A DNA stretch of 64,000 nt from contig NZ_CP152002.1 of assembly GCF_038595055.1 (NCBI RefSeq), positions 142,501 to 206,500 on the forward strand, read 5' to 3'. This document shows, piece after piece, positions 28,467 through 38,443 of this stretch (positions are counted from its first letter, which is position 1; each line of letters opens with the position of its first letter). The notes beneath the pieces are model-generated. The model worked only from the letters and a program-made list of their open reading frames with translations, ran no database searches and was not told where the DNA came from. Made by a program: the position numbers and the translations under genes. This DNA comes from Paenibacillus sp. FSL R7-0345. Its GTDB lineage: Bacteria; Bacillota; Bacilli; Paenibacillales; Paenibacillaceae.

Positions 28467-29396
28467 TTGTCTTTTGCGGCCCTTACCAAAAAAGAGCTGA
28501 CGATGGTGGAGAGCCAGCCCTGCTGTGAGAAGGCGGAGATGTCAGCGCTGATCCGGATGAACGGATCCGTGCAGCTTTCGAGCAAAAAGGTGGTCTTAGA
28601 CATCTCGACGGAGAACGCCGCGATTGCAAGGCGGGTATATTCTTTGCTTAAGAAATATTACCAGGTCCATATCGAGCTGCTCGTGCGTAAAAAAATGCGT
28701 TTGAAGAAAAATAACGTCTATATTGTCCGTATCCCCAGCCGGGTACAGGAGATCCTGAAGGACCTGCGGATTGTATCCGAGGGCTTCATCTTTAATGATG
28801 GAATAGACGAGGAAATGGTCGGGAAAAATTGCTGTAAGCGGGCTTATCTCCGCGGAGCCTTTATGGCCGGCGGATCGGTAAATAACCCTGAAGGCTCGTC
28901 CTATCATTTGGAAATCGCTTCCATGTATGAAGAGCACTGCAAAGCGCTGGTGGAGCTGGCTGGTGAATTTCACCTGAACGCCCGTTGCATAGAGCGCAAA
29001 AAAGGCTTTATCCTATACATTAAGGAAGGCGAGAAGATCATCGAGTTCCTGAGCCTAATCGGTGCGCATCAGGCGCTGTTTAAATTCGAGGATGTGCGGA
29101 TTATGCGCGACATGCGCAACTCCGTGAACCGCATCGTCAACTGTGAAACGGCTAACCTGAACAAAACGATCGGCGCGGCGGTGCGGCAGATTGAGAACAT
29201 AAAGCTGCTGCAGCGTGAAATGGGGCTGGAGAGCCTTCCGGATAAGCTGCGCGAGGTCGCAGAAATCAGGCTGGCACACCCGGATATCAACCTGAAGGAA
29301 GTCGGTGAGATGCTGAAGGGGAACGTCAGTAAATCAGGAGTAAACCACCGTTTGCGCAAAATTGATGAGCTGGCGGAGAAGGTCCGCGGCGGCTAA
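28467..29396 (+). CDS. whiA: WhiA, DNA-binding regulator
   Basis: A 309-residue protein with a degenerate LAGLIDADG-type N-terminal domain ([29 protein letters not shown], positions about 28846-28920) and a C-terminal helix-turn-helix ([35 protein letters not shown]). It is linked to cell division and chromosome organisation in Firmicutes. I chose the TTG at 28467: it has AAAGAGGTGAG upstream and gives the family start [11 protein letters not shown]. Upstream ATGs lack an RBS. Confidence 0.95.
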   Translation: MSFAALTKKELTMVESQPCCEKAEMSALIRMNGSVQLSSKKVVLDISTENAAIARRVYSLLKKYYQVHIELLVRKKMRLKKNNVYIVRIPSRVQEILKDLRIVSEGFIFNDGIDEEMVGKNCCKRAYLRGAFMAGGSVNNPEGSSYHLEIASMYEEHCKALVELAGEFHLNARCIERKKGFILYIKEGEKIIEFLSLIGAHQALFKFEDVRIMRDMRNSVNRIVNCETANLNKTIGAAVRQIENIKLLQREMGLESLPDKLREVAEIRLAHPDINLKEVGEMLKGNVSKSGVNHRLRKIDELAEKVRGG

Positions 29397-29493
29397 TTAT
29401 TTTTTTTCTAGTGTGGATGAGGTTATAATGATATAATATTATAAAATTAATGTGAAATTTTTGGGCAGATCTCAAATAGGGGGTAAGCGTTTC

Positions 29494-29763
29494 ATGACAA
29501 AGCACCCGGTAGTTGTACGGTTGAAGACGGGGCTCCATGCTCGGCCGGCAGCATTGTTCGTGCAGGAAGCCAACAAGTTTTCGTCGGAGATTTTCGTGGA
29601 AAAAGACGATAAAAAAGTTAACGCCAAAAGCATCATGGGCATTATGAGCCTGGCGATCAGTTCCGGCACGGAGATTTATATCAGCGCGGATGGCGCGGAT
29701 GCGGATCAGGCTGTAACCGCTTTGACAAGTCTTGTAAGCAAGGAAGAGCTGGAGAACCAATAA
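29494..29763 (+). CDS. crh: HPr-family phosphocarrier at the crh locus
   Basis: An 89-residue HPr fold. By position (behind whiA) and sequence (VRLKTGL-ARPAALFVQEAN, NAKSIMGIMSLA) it is the counterpart of B. subtilis Crh. It differs in one key residue: position 15 is His (TGLHARPA), the PTS phosphorylation site, whereas B. subtilis Crh has Gln. Ser46, the HprK target, is present. It could therefore act as HPr, as Crh or both. RBS GGGGGT precedes the ATG at 29494; an in-frame upstream ATG has no RBS. Confidence 0.9.
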   Translation: MTKHPVVVRLKTGLHARPAALFVQEANKFSSEIFVEKDDKKVNAKSIMGIMSLAISSGTEIYISADGADADQAVTALTSLVSKEELENQ

Positions 29764-29796
29764 GTGGTTCCGGCCTAACTTAAGATGAAGTTACAA

Positions 29797-29819
29797 AGAG
29801 CCCCTTCGGGGCTTTTTTT
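29797..29819 (+). terminator. Terminator of the crh gene
   Basis: AGCCCC-TTC-GGGGCT hairpin with seven T. Confidence 0.92.
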
Positions 29820-29927
29820 CATTTCTTCAAAAATGTTCTTCAAAACCGAGAACCTGATGCAACTTTTACCAATGAGGCCCGTCTAGAGGGTACCAAACAA
29901 AACAAGAATATGAAAGGGGAAGTTAAA

Positions 29928-30686
29928 ATGAAGAAGCTGGGTAAATCAATTGGAACGGTACTGCTGGCAGGAAGTCTAATTGTTGGAGGAATGGGGTTGA
30001 GCAGTGTGTTTAAGGGACCGGAAAAGGCTTACGCTGCTGAAGAAATTACCCGCAATATTGTTAGCGTGACCGGCAAAGGCGAGCTCTCAATCAAGCCGGA
30101 TATCGTCTACTTGTCGATCGGTGTAAACACAACGGCAGGCACAGCCCAAGAAGCGCAAAAGGACAACGGCGCCAAAATTGCTAAAATAACAGCGCTGCTC
30201 AAGACTACATGGGGAATTTCCGATAAGGATATCCAGAGCACACAGTTCAGTGTACAGCCTAACTATGCTTACACAGAAAAAGACGGGCAGCAGGTAAAAG
30301 GCTATATCGCACAGCACACACTGCAGGTAGCTTACCGTGATCTGACCAAGGTTGGCGCTCTGCTCGATGCCGCTTCAGCAGCAGGTGCAAACAATATCGG
30401 CAGCGCACAGTTTGCGATTGAGGATCCGTCCGCTTTTGAAGCACAGGTTATCGAGAAAGCTATGGCTAACGCTGATGTAAAAGCTGCTGCTATCGCTAAA
30501 GCAGCCAAGCGCAGTCTGGGCCAGGTGGTTACAGTAACCCAGAACGACAACGGGAATAACCCTGTTTATTACATGGAAAATGCGGCTATGAGTAAAGCGG
30601 CAGCGGATACAGCTGGTGGCACTTCTGTAGAACCGGGCGAAGTGAAGGTTTCCACCCAGCTTAGCGTGGTATATGAACTGAAATAG
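29928..30686 (+). CDS. Secreted SIMPL/DUF541 protein
   Basis: A 252-residue exported protein. The signal peptide has a KKLGKS start, a hydrophobic core and a likely cleavage at AYA-AEE near residue 38. The mature part matches the SIMPL/DUF541 pattern: ISVTGKGELSIKPDIVYLSIGV-like first strand, long helix AQEAQKDNGAKIAKI, VQPNYAYTEKDGQQVKGYIAQHTLQV, and a C-terminal VSTQLSVVYEL strand. The biochemical role of the family is unclear; it resembles oxidative-stress proteins such as YggE. Start chosen at 29928 after AAAGGGGA. Confidence 0.85.
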   Translation: MKKLGKSIGTVLLAGSLIVGGMGLSSVFKGPEKAYAAEEITRNIVSVTGKGELSIKPDIVYLSIGVNTTAGTAQEAQKDNGAKIAKITALLKTTWGISDKDIQSTQFSVQPNYAYTEKDGQQVKGYIAQHTLQVAYRDLTKVGALLDAASAAGANNIGSAQFAIEDPSAFEAQVIEKAMANADVKAAAIAKAAKRSLGQVVTVTQNDNGNNPVYYMENAAMSKAAADTAGGTSVEPGEVKVSTQLSVVYELK

Positions 30687-30702
30687 GAAATGGAACAGAT
30701 AC

Positions 30703-30747
30703 AGGCTCTGCTTCTGCCGCAATGCGGTGAGGCGGGGCTCTTTTTTT
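30703..30747 (+). terminator. Terminator after the SIMPL gene
   Basis: Hairpin around CTGCCGC-AAT-GCGGTGAG with wobble pairs, followed by seven T. Confidence 0.6.
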
Positions 30748-30791
30748 CAGCCGGGAAAAGGGCCGGAAGGTAGAAAAGCTCTCATTTTGTT

Positions 30792-30886
30792 TAAGGAAAG
30801 GTAACAAGACCTTTTAAAATCGACGTAAATGCTTAAGAAACTGTAAGGAAATTTGTAACAACCGCGGCAGCTGTACTCTCTATAAT
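30792..30886 (+). promoter_or_regulatory. Promoter with phased TAAG/TAAC half-sites before the DUF3298 gene
   Basis: TAAG/TAAC half-sites occur as a pair at 30792 and 30802, and as a triplet at 30833, 30843 and 30856 or so (about 10-11 base steps). A TATAAT -10 lies at 30881-30886, 21 bases after the last half-site, with no -35. The arrangement mirrors that at 6948-7002 and suggests a common OmpR/PhoP-type regulator. Confidence 0.4.
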
Positions 30887-30972
30887 AAGAAGAGTGGGCC
30901 GGGACAGCCAGGCTTTCCGGGTCTTAAGGGAACATCAAGTCAATCATCGTACCTGCGGAAGGGGAAATCGAC

Positions 30973-32073
30973 ATGAATATTATACTTAAGGAACAATTGC
31001 GCAAATGGGGAACAGGGGTATTAGCAGCAAGTCTGCTGCTTGGAGGGGGAGTGCTGTCCGCAGAAGCGGCTCAAGCGGCACCGGCTGCAGCACAGGCTCA
31101 AGCTGCCCAGTCCTCAGTGGTACTGAAATGGAACGGCAGCGTTACACAGCAGACCGGGATTTACAGCGGAGGCAAAGTGTGGGTGCCGGTCAGCTTCCTG
31201 CGCGATACACTGAAAATGCCTGTAACCTATGATAAAGCGGAGAAGACGTATTCCATCGGCAAAGGCAATACGCTGACCAAGCTGATGGTTTCGGATTACA
31301 GTACAGCTATTTCTGTAAACAATTATTTTCTCGGGGATTATGAAGCGAAAAATATAAATAACCGGCTGTATATCCCGTTTGACCTGATGACCGATTATCT
31401 CGGCTACCAGGGTGACTGGAGTGCATCCACCGGCCGTCTGAATGTGATGAAACAAAAGCAGAATGCCATTACTATCAGCACGGAAAGCTTTGTTAAGGAG
31501 TCGGAGGTTGCTCCGATCAAGCTGGATTACCCGCAGGTGAGCGGGCTGGTTAATGCGGATGCACAGAAAAAGATCAATGATATGATTAAACAGCAGGTGC
31601 TCAGTTATGCGGCAGATGCAGAAAAGCAGATTGCAAACCGGCCAGAGGATGACCGTCCGTATGAGTTCCAGGGCGGATATGTAGTAACGTACAATAAGGA
31701 CGGTGTCCTCAGCCTTGTCACAGAGCAATACGGGTATACCGGCGGAGCGCACGGGATGACTTACCGCAATGCTTTTACCTTCTCACTGAAGGACGGCAAA
31801 CGCCTGCTGATCGGTGATCTGCTGAAGGCCAACCCGAATTATAAAAAAGAGCTGAACGCACAGCTCTCTAAGAGAATTAAGGCAGAGGGCGGCTACCTCG
31901 GCGGATTTACCGGACTGAACACAGAGAAATATTTCTATTTAAAAGAAGGCAAGCTCGTCGTGTTCTTCCAGCTGTATGAATACACTGCTTACGCTTCCGG
32001 ATTCCCGCAGTTTGACTTTACCTTTAAGGAACTGCTGCCGGACGGCACCAGCCCGTTTGCAGCATTCAAGTAA
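30973..32073 (+). CDS. Secreted protein with copper-amine-oxidase-N-like and DUF4163/DUF3298 domains
   Basis: A 366-residue exported protein. A signal peptide (VLAASLLLGGGVLSAEA) and an Ala/Gln-rich linker lead to a copper amine oxidase N-like domain of the kind common in Paenibacillus surface proteins (GGKVWVPVSFLRDTLKMPVTYD, NRLYIPFDLMTDYLGYQGDW). The C-terminal half carries the DUF4163/DUF3298 pattern: YPQVSGLVNADAQKKINDMI, EQYGYTGGAHGMTYRNAFTF, FFQLYEYTAYASG. Similar domains occur in RsiV-type and polysaccharide deacetylase proteins. No catalytic motif is seen. Confidence 0.8.
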   Translation: MNIILKEQLRKWGTGVLAASLLLGGGVLSAEAAQAAPAAAQAQAAQSSVVLKWNGSVTQQTGIYSGGKVWVPVSFLRDTLKMPVTYDKAEKTYSIGKGNTLTKLMVSDYSTAISVNNYFLGDYEAKNINNRLYIPFDLMTDYLGYQGDWSASTGRLNVMKQKQNAITISTESFVKESEVAPIKLDYPQVSGLVNADAQKKINDMIKQQVLSYAADAEKQIANRPEDDRPYEFQGGYVVTYNKDGVLSLVTEQYGYTGGAHGMTYRNAFTFSLKDGKRLLIGDLLKANPNYKKELNAQLSKRIKAEGGYLGGFTGLNTEKYFYLKEGKLVVFFQLYEYTAYASGFPQFDFTFKELLPDGTSPFAAFK

Positions 32074-32104
32074 ACATTCGCACGCTGCCCCCAGGGGCAG
32101 AACA

Positions 32105-32149
32105 AAAGAGCCCTTCCTTTCCCCGATCAGAGGGCCGGGGGGGCTCTTT
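32105..32149 (+). terminator. Possible terminator after the DUF3298 gene
   Basis: AAAGAGCCC ... GGGCTCTTT stem with a large loop and only a short T tract. Confidence 0.5.
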
Positions 32150-32258
32150 GCCGTTAAAAAATCCGCATCTGCATATAAGGACGTCCTGCCGTTACGGGGC
32201 GCCCCTCCTGTTCATAAGCTGTAGAATGTACCGCATAACAGGAGGGAGGAAGATAAGG

Positions 32259-32897
32259 ATGAGCTATCAGTACACGGCACTTGGGGACTCCCTGACGACA
32301 GGCTTCGGCGCGCTGCCCGGAAACGGGTTTGTGCCGGTCTACCGGAGAATGGCAGAGGCCCGCCTGCGGACACCTATCCGGCTGACGAACCTTGGTGTGA
32401 ACGGGCTGACTACGGACGGACTGGAGCAGCGGCTGAAGGGCGACTATAACTTTCGCCTGGCTGTGCAGGAAGCGGATCTGATTACAATCTCGATTGGCGG
32501 CAACGACCTGATCAAAGCTGCCAAGGCAGCCGGCAGCCGCCCCGGTGATCTGTCACCGCTGCTGCAAAAGGCACTGCGCGGCTGTAAACAGAATATCAGT
32601 GATATCATGGGAACGCTGACACAGCTTAAGGCAGGCGTGAGTAAGCCTTACATCATCCGGATAGTCGGATTATACAATCCCTACCCGCAGATAGATGAAG
32701 CTACAGAATGGGTCCGGCAGTTTAACCGGTATACGTCCGGCTACAGCAGCCGGGTCTGCGGATTCGCTTCCATTTATAATGAATTTGCCGGCAACGAACG
32801 CGGCTTATTGTTCCTTGATCATATTCATCCTAACAGCAGGGGCTACCGGGTTATCGCCAATAAGCTGGACGGCCTCGGGTACGGGCGCTTGGGCTAA
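32259..32897 (+). CDS. SGNH/GDSL-family hydrolase
   Basis: A 212-residue cytoplasmic SGNH hydrolase. Block I is ALGDSLTTGFGA with the nucleophile Ser, block II has NLGVNGLTTDGL (Gly), block III is ISIGGNDL (Asn), and block V is FLDHIHPNSRGY (Asp and His). All four SGNH residues are present, so it should be an active esterase or lipase-like enzyme; the substrate is unknown. RBS AGGAGGGAGGA. It has no signal peptide in the chosen frame. Confidence 0.9.
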   Translation: MSYQYTALGDSLTTGFGALPGNGFVPVYRRMAEARLRTPIRLTNLGVNGLTTDGLEQRLKGDYNFRLAVQEADLITISIGGNDLIKAAKAAGSRPGDLSPLLQKALRGCKQNISDIMGTLTQLKAGVSKPYIIRIVGLYNPYPQIDEATEWVRQFNRYTSGYSSRVCGFASIYNEFAGNERGLLFLDHIHPNSRGYRVIANKLDGLGYGRLG

Positions 32898-32941
32898 TAG
32901 CCGCAATATGGCCTGGATCAGAGCTTCATCATACAGCTTCA

Positions 32942-32986
32942 TCAAAAAAAGGCTGCGGGGACCGATAATGGTCCCCGCAGCCTTCT
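32942..32986 (-). terminator. Terminator of clpP
   Basis: A perfect 13-bp stem GGCTGCGGGGACC/GGTCCCCGCAGCC; on the reverse strand it is followed by seven T. It may also stop the converging SGNH gene. Confidence 0.9.
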
Positions 32987-33001
32987 TTGCTGTTATCCCG
33001 C

Positions 33002-33598
33002 TTACACGCCGGCTGGCAGTGTCTTCTCGATAACTTTATCAACGATACCATATTCAGCTGCATCGGCAGCACTCATGAAGTAATCGCGGTCTGTATCCTT
33101 CTCAATGCGTTCCAGCGGCTGGCCGGTACGCTCAGAGAGGATGCGGTTCAGCTTGTCGCGCAGCTTCAGGATGCGGCGGGCACGGATTTCGATGTCCGTT
33201 GCCTGGCCCTGAGCTCCGCCGAGCGGCTGGTGAATCATGATTTCGCTGTTAGGCAGCGCGAAGCGTTTGCCCTTGGCACCGGCATTCAGCAGGAAAGCTC
33301 CCATGGAAGCGGCCATACCTACGCAAATAGTGGATACGTCGGGTTTGATGTACTGCATTGTATCAAAGATAGCCATGCCGGCTGTGATCGAACCGCCCGG
33401 GCTGTTGATGTACAGGTGAATATCCTTATCCGGGTCTTCGGCAGCCAGGAACAGCATTTGGGCAATGATGGAATTGGCTACCACGTCATTAACATCCGTT
33501 CCAAGGAAAATAATGCGGTCCTTCAGCAGGCGGGAATAGATGTCATAAGCGCGCTCGCCGCGGTTGCTTTGTTCTACTACCATAGGAATATAACTCAC
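33002..33598 (-). CDS. clpP: ATP-dependent Clp protease proteolytic subunit
   Basis: A 198-residue serine peptidase with the catalytic triad Ser98 (GMAASMGA), His123 (EIMIHQP) and Asp172 (DTDRDYF). It forms the tetradecameric chamber used by ClpX, ClpC or ClpE for regulated and stress proteolysis. RBS AAGGAGG is on the reverse strand. A CtsR box covers its promoter. Confidence 0.98.
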   Translation of the reverse strand: MSYIPMVVEQSNRGERAYDIYSRLLKDRIIFLGTDVNDVVANSIIAQMLFLAAEDPDKDIHLYINSPGGSITAGMAIFDTMQYIKPDVSTICVGMAASMGAFLLNAGAKGKRFALPNSEIMIHQPLGGAQGQATDIEIRARRILKLRDKLNRILSERTGQPLERIEKDTDRDYFMSAADAAEYGIVDKVIEKTLPAGV

Positions 33599-33662
33599 GT
33601 GTAAAACCTCCTTGAATGGGTTGTTCGAATGTGTTCATTTTTACTGTTACCGTATTAACCAC

Positions 33663-33702
33663 ATGATAAACAAAATCAAACAAAAAGTCAAAGAAAGTCA
33701 AA
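33663..33702 (-). promoter_or_regulatory. clpP promoter overlapped by a CtsR operator
   Basis: On the reverse strand TTGACT, 17 bases, TATCAT is a strong sigma-A promoter. On the + strand, AGTCAAA-GAA-AGTCAAA (33686-33702) matches the CtsR heptad repeat RGTCAAA-N3-RGTCAAA and covers the -35. Repression by CtsR released on heat shock is inferred. Confidence 0.8.
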
Positions 33703-33710
33703 CTTAGTTT

Positions 33711-33739
33711 TAAAAAAAAGAGCCGACAAGCGGCTCTTT
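33711..33739 (-). terminator. Terminator of the tRNA-Arg gene
   Basis: Reverse strand: AAAGAGCCG/CGGCTCTTT hairpin followed by a T run, between tRNA-Arg and the clpP promoter. Confidence 0.85.
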
Positions 33740-33790
33740 GGTTAATTAACAGTAGGACAACTGCTAAATTATGTACAAACATGAAATTAA

Positions 33791-33865
33791 TGGCGCGCCC
33801 GCCAAGAATCGAACTTGGATCTCAGGCTTCGGAGGCCTACGTCATATCCATTGGACCACGGGCGC
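33791..33865 (-). tRNA. tRNA-Arg (anticodon CCG)
   Basis: The reverse strand folds as a cloverleaf: acceptor GCGCCCG/CGGGCGC, anticodon loop CTCCGAA with anticodon CCG (codon CGG), T-loop TTCGATTC, discriminator G and an encoded CCA. A tRNA-Arg next to clpP is also seen in B. subtilis. Confidence 0.95.
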
Positions 33866-34089
33866 AACAGAATTTATTATAATACATGAATCCATAAATT
33901 GCAACAGACATTGAAGATGTCCTTAAAATAACTTTTTGTTCTATAAAAGGCCCGTTTTCAGGTTTTTTGTTTAATAAGAGAAGCCGGCTGTTTCAGCTGA
34001 ACTGGAGGGCCGTTCTTCTCTTACACCCTGTGACAGATGTATAAAATGTATAAGATGAAAAGCGGTTGAGAATTATACTCTCGGATGAC

Positions 34090-34159
34090 TTGCACTCCGC
34101 GTAATATTTGGTTAGAATATGAGTGGGACTTAAAAAGTTAACCCGGGACATTTTGAGAC
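34090..34159 (+). promoter_or_regulatory. Promoter and CggR operator of the glycolytic operon
   Basis: TTGCAC, 17 bases, TAGAAT (34090-34118) predicts a start near 34125. Two direct repeats follow: TGGGAC-N6-AGTT, four bases, then CGGGAC-N6-AGAC (34124-34159). This has exactly the spacing of the B. subtilis CggR operator (CGGGAC-N6-TGTC-N4, twice). CggR repression relieved by fructose-1,6-bisphosphate is inferred. Confidence 0.75.
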
Positions 34160-34204
34160 CACGAACAAGGGAATAGAGAAAGACGAAGTTGCAGGAGTGA
34201 AAGC

Positions 34205-35257
34205 ATGCGCAATTTATTGGAAATCCAAAAGCAGCTTCTGCCGGATCTCATGGAAACCCTTAAGAGACGTTATACGATTCTACATCAGATCATGCTGTCC
34301 GATATTATCGGGCGCAGAACGCTGGCCGCGTCGCTGGATATGACCGAGCGGGTGCTGCGTGCCGAGACGGATCTTCTGAAATCGCAAGGGCTCATTGAGA
34401 TCGAGAGTGTCGGCATGCGGATTAGTGATGCCGGTCGCAGAACGCTTGACCTGCTGGAGCCGATCGCCAAGAGCCTGTTTGGCCTGGATGATCTGGAAGA
34501 GAAGATCCGCTCAACGTATGATCTTAGTAAAGTTATTATCGTGCCCGGTGATTGCGAATCATCCCCGTTCACCAAACGTGAGCTGGGACGTGCAGGCGCC
34601 AAAGCCTTTCTGGGTGTGCTGCGCGGCGACGATACCATTGCCGTAACAGGCGGCTCTACACTGGCTGATATGGCCGATCAGCTGACCCTGCCGCTATCCG
34701 CCTCCTATAAGAATGCATGGGTTGTCCCTGCACGCGGAGGACTTGGAGAAAGCATGGAGATTCAGGCCAATACGATTGCTTCAACTATGGCTAAGCGGAT
34801 CGGAGCTAACTACCGTCTGCTGCATGTGCCGGATCTGCTCAGCGAAGAAGCTTACCAGTCGCTGGGGCATGACTCGAACATCGGGGAAATTGTACAAATC
34901 ATCCGCAGATCGCGTATTATTGTTCATGGGATCGGCGATGCCCTGGAAATGACCCGCCGCCGCAAGCTGGATGAGACTACGGTTTCGGAGATTCAGGCTG
35001 AAGGCGCGGTTGCCGAATCGTTCGGCTATTATTTTAACGAGGCTGGCGAGGTTGTCCATACTATGCGTACCATAGGACTCCGTTTAGAGGATATTATCCG
35101 CACGGAAGTTGTTATCGGGATCGCCGGGGGCAAGCGCAAAGCCAAAGCAATCCACGCAATGCTGCGCTTCGGGCAAGAGGATATTCTGGTTATTGATGAG
35201 GCGGCTGCTGTCGAAATCGGCAAAGAAATCGACACAGAGTTGCAGCATGCGCTATAG
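34205..35257 (+). CDS. cggR: Central glycolytic genes regulator CggR
   Basis: A 350-residue SorC/DeoR-family repressor. The N-terminal winged helix is LKRRYTILHQIMLSDIIGRRTLAASLDMTERVL (shown by parts), and the C-terminal sugar-phosphate-binding domain has VTGGSTLADMA, VPARGGLGESMEIQANTIAS and GDALEMTRRR. It is first in the operon with gapA and is autoregulated through the upstream repeats. RBS AGGAGTG. Confidence 0.96.
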   Translation: MRNLLEIQKQLLPDLMETLKRRYTILHQIMLSDIIGRRTLAASLDMTERVLRAETDLLKSQGLIEIESVGMRISDAGRRTLDLLEPIAKSLFGLDDLEEKIRSTYDLSKVIIVPGDCESSPFTKRELGRAGAKAFLGVLRGDDTIAVTGGSTLADMADQLTLPLSASYKNAWVVPARGGLGESMEIQANTIASTMAKRIGANYRLLHVPDLLSEEAYQSLGHDSNIGEIVQIIRRSRIIVHGIGDALEMTRRRKLDETTVSEIQAEGAVAESFGYYFNEAGEVVHTMRTIGLRLEDIIRTEVVIGIAGGKRKAKAIHAMLRFGQEDILVIDEAAAVEIGKEIDTELQHAL

Positions 35258-35373
35258 ATTCCAGGATATGGGGAGCGCGCGCAGTTATTTTGCATTATAC
35301 TTAACATTGTTGTCTTGACGAGCTTCACCGCTTGTCTTGAATAAATAAAACGAACTCTAGGAGGAACTATTCA

Positions 35374-36384
35374 ATGAGTGTAAAAGTTGGTATTAACGGT
35401 TTTGGACGTATTGGACGCCTTGCATTCCGCCGTATTCAAAATGTAGAAGGTATCGAAGTGGTAGCAATCAACGACTTGACTGACGCTAAGATGCTTGCTC
35501 ATTTGCTTAAATATGATACAACTCAAGGTAAATTCCAGGGAGACGTTGAAGTTCATGACGGATTCTTCAAAGTAAACGGTAAAGAAGTTAAGGTTCTTGC
35601 GAACCGTAACCCAGAAGAACTGCCTTGGGGCGACCTCGGCGTAGATATCGTTCTGGAGTGCACAGGCTTCTTCACAACTAAAGAAGCTGCTGAAAAGCAC
35701 CTCAAAGGCGGAGCTAAAAAAGTAGTTATCTCTGCTCCAGCAACTGGCGACATGAAAACTGTTGTTTACAACGTTAACCATGACATCCTTGATGGTTCCG
35801 AAACAGTTATCTCCGGCGCATCTTGCACAACTAACTGCCTTGCTCCAATGGCAAAAGTCCTGAACGACAAGTTCGGAATCGTTGAAGGCCTGATGACTAC
35901 TATCCACGCTTACACTGGCGACCAGAATACACTTGATGCTCCTCACGCTAAAGGTGACTTCAGACGTGCCCGCGCAGCTGCTGAGAACATCATTCCTAAC
36001 ACTACCGGTGCTGCAAAAGCAATCGGTCTGGTAATCCCAGAACTGAAAGGCAAACTTGACGGAGCAGCACAACGCGTGCCTGTTGCTACAGGTTCCCTGA
36101 CTGAGCTGGTTACTGTACTTGATAAGAACGTAACTGTTGAAGAAATCAACGCAGCAATGAAGGAAGCTTCCGACCCAGAAACTTACGGCTACACTGAAGA
36201 TGAAATCGTATCTTCCGACATCAAGGGTATGACTTTCGGTTCCCTGTATGATGCAACACAAACTAAAGTCCTGACTGTTGGCGACAAACAACTGGTTAAA
36301 ACTGTTGCTTGGTACGACAACGAAATGTCCTACACTGCACAGCTGGTTCGCACTTTGGAACACTTCGCAAAACTGGCTAAGTAA
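35374..36384 (+). CDS. gapA: Glyceraldehyde-3-phosphate dehydrogenase
   Basis: A 336-residue glycolytic enzyme: NAD-fold [14 protein letters not shown], Asp in AINDLTD (NAD preference, glycolytic type), catalytic Cys in [10 protein letters not shown], and the C-terminal WYDNEMSY. Codon use is strongly biased, as expected for a highly expressed gene. RBS AGGAGG. An intercistronic hairpin follows. Confidence 0.98.
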   Translation: MSVKVGINGFGRIGRLAFRRIQNVEGIEVVAINDLTDAKMLAHLLKYDTTQGKFQGDVEVHDGFFKVNGKEVKVLANRNPEELPWGDLGVDIVLECTGFFTTKEAAEKHLKGGAKKVVISAPATGDMKTVVYNVNHDILDGSETVISGASCTTNCLAPMAKVLNDKFGIVEGLMTTIHAYTGDQNTLDAPHAKGDFRRARAAAENIIPNTTGAAKAIGLVIPELKGKLDGAAQRVPVATGSLTELVTVLDKNVTVEEINAAMKEASDPETYGYTEDEIVSSDIKGMTFGSLYDATQTKVLTVGDKQLVKTVAWYDNEMSYTAQLVRTLEHFAKLAK

Positions 36385-36411
36385 GACCGGCTTAACATAA
36401 GCAGCATCTAT

Positions 36412-36446
36412 AGAGCGGAAACAGAGGTTCCTTGTTTCCGCTCTTT
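36412..36446 (+). other. Intercistronic hairpin between gapA and pgk
   Basis: A perfect 11-bp stem AGAGCGGAAAC/GTTTCCGCTCT, followed by only three T before CTAA. It is in mid-operon, 30 bases before pgk, so it is more likely a leaky terminator or an mRNA-stabilising/processing element. Confidence 0.6.
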
Positions 36447-36475
36447 CTAAATTTGGGTGTGGAGGAAGACTAATC

Positions 36476-38441
<1,966 letters not shown>

Positions 38442-38443
38442 GG

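Noticed and set aside
35315..35343. Separate gapA promoter between cggR and gapA
   Set aside because: TTGACG is present but no acceptable -10 lies at the right distance.
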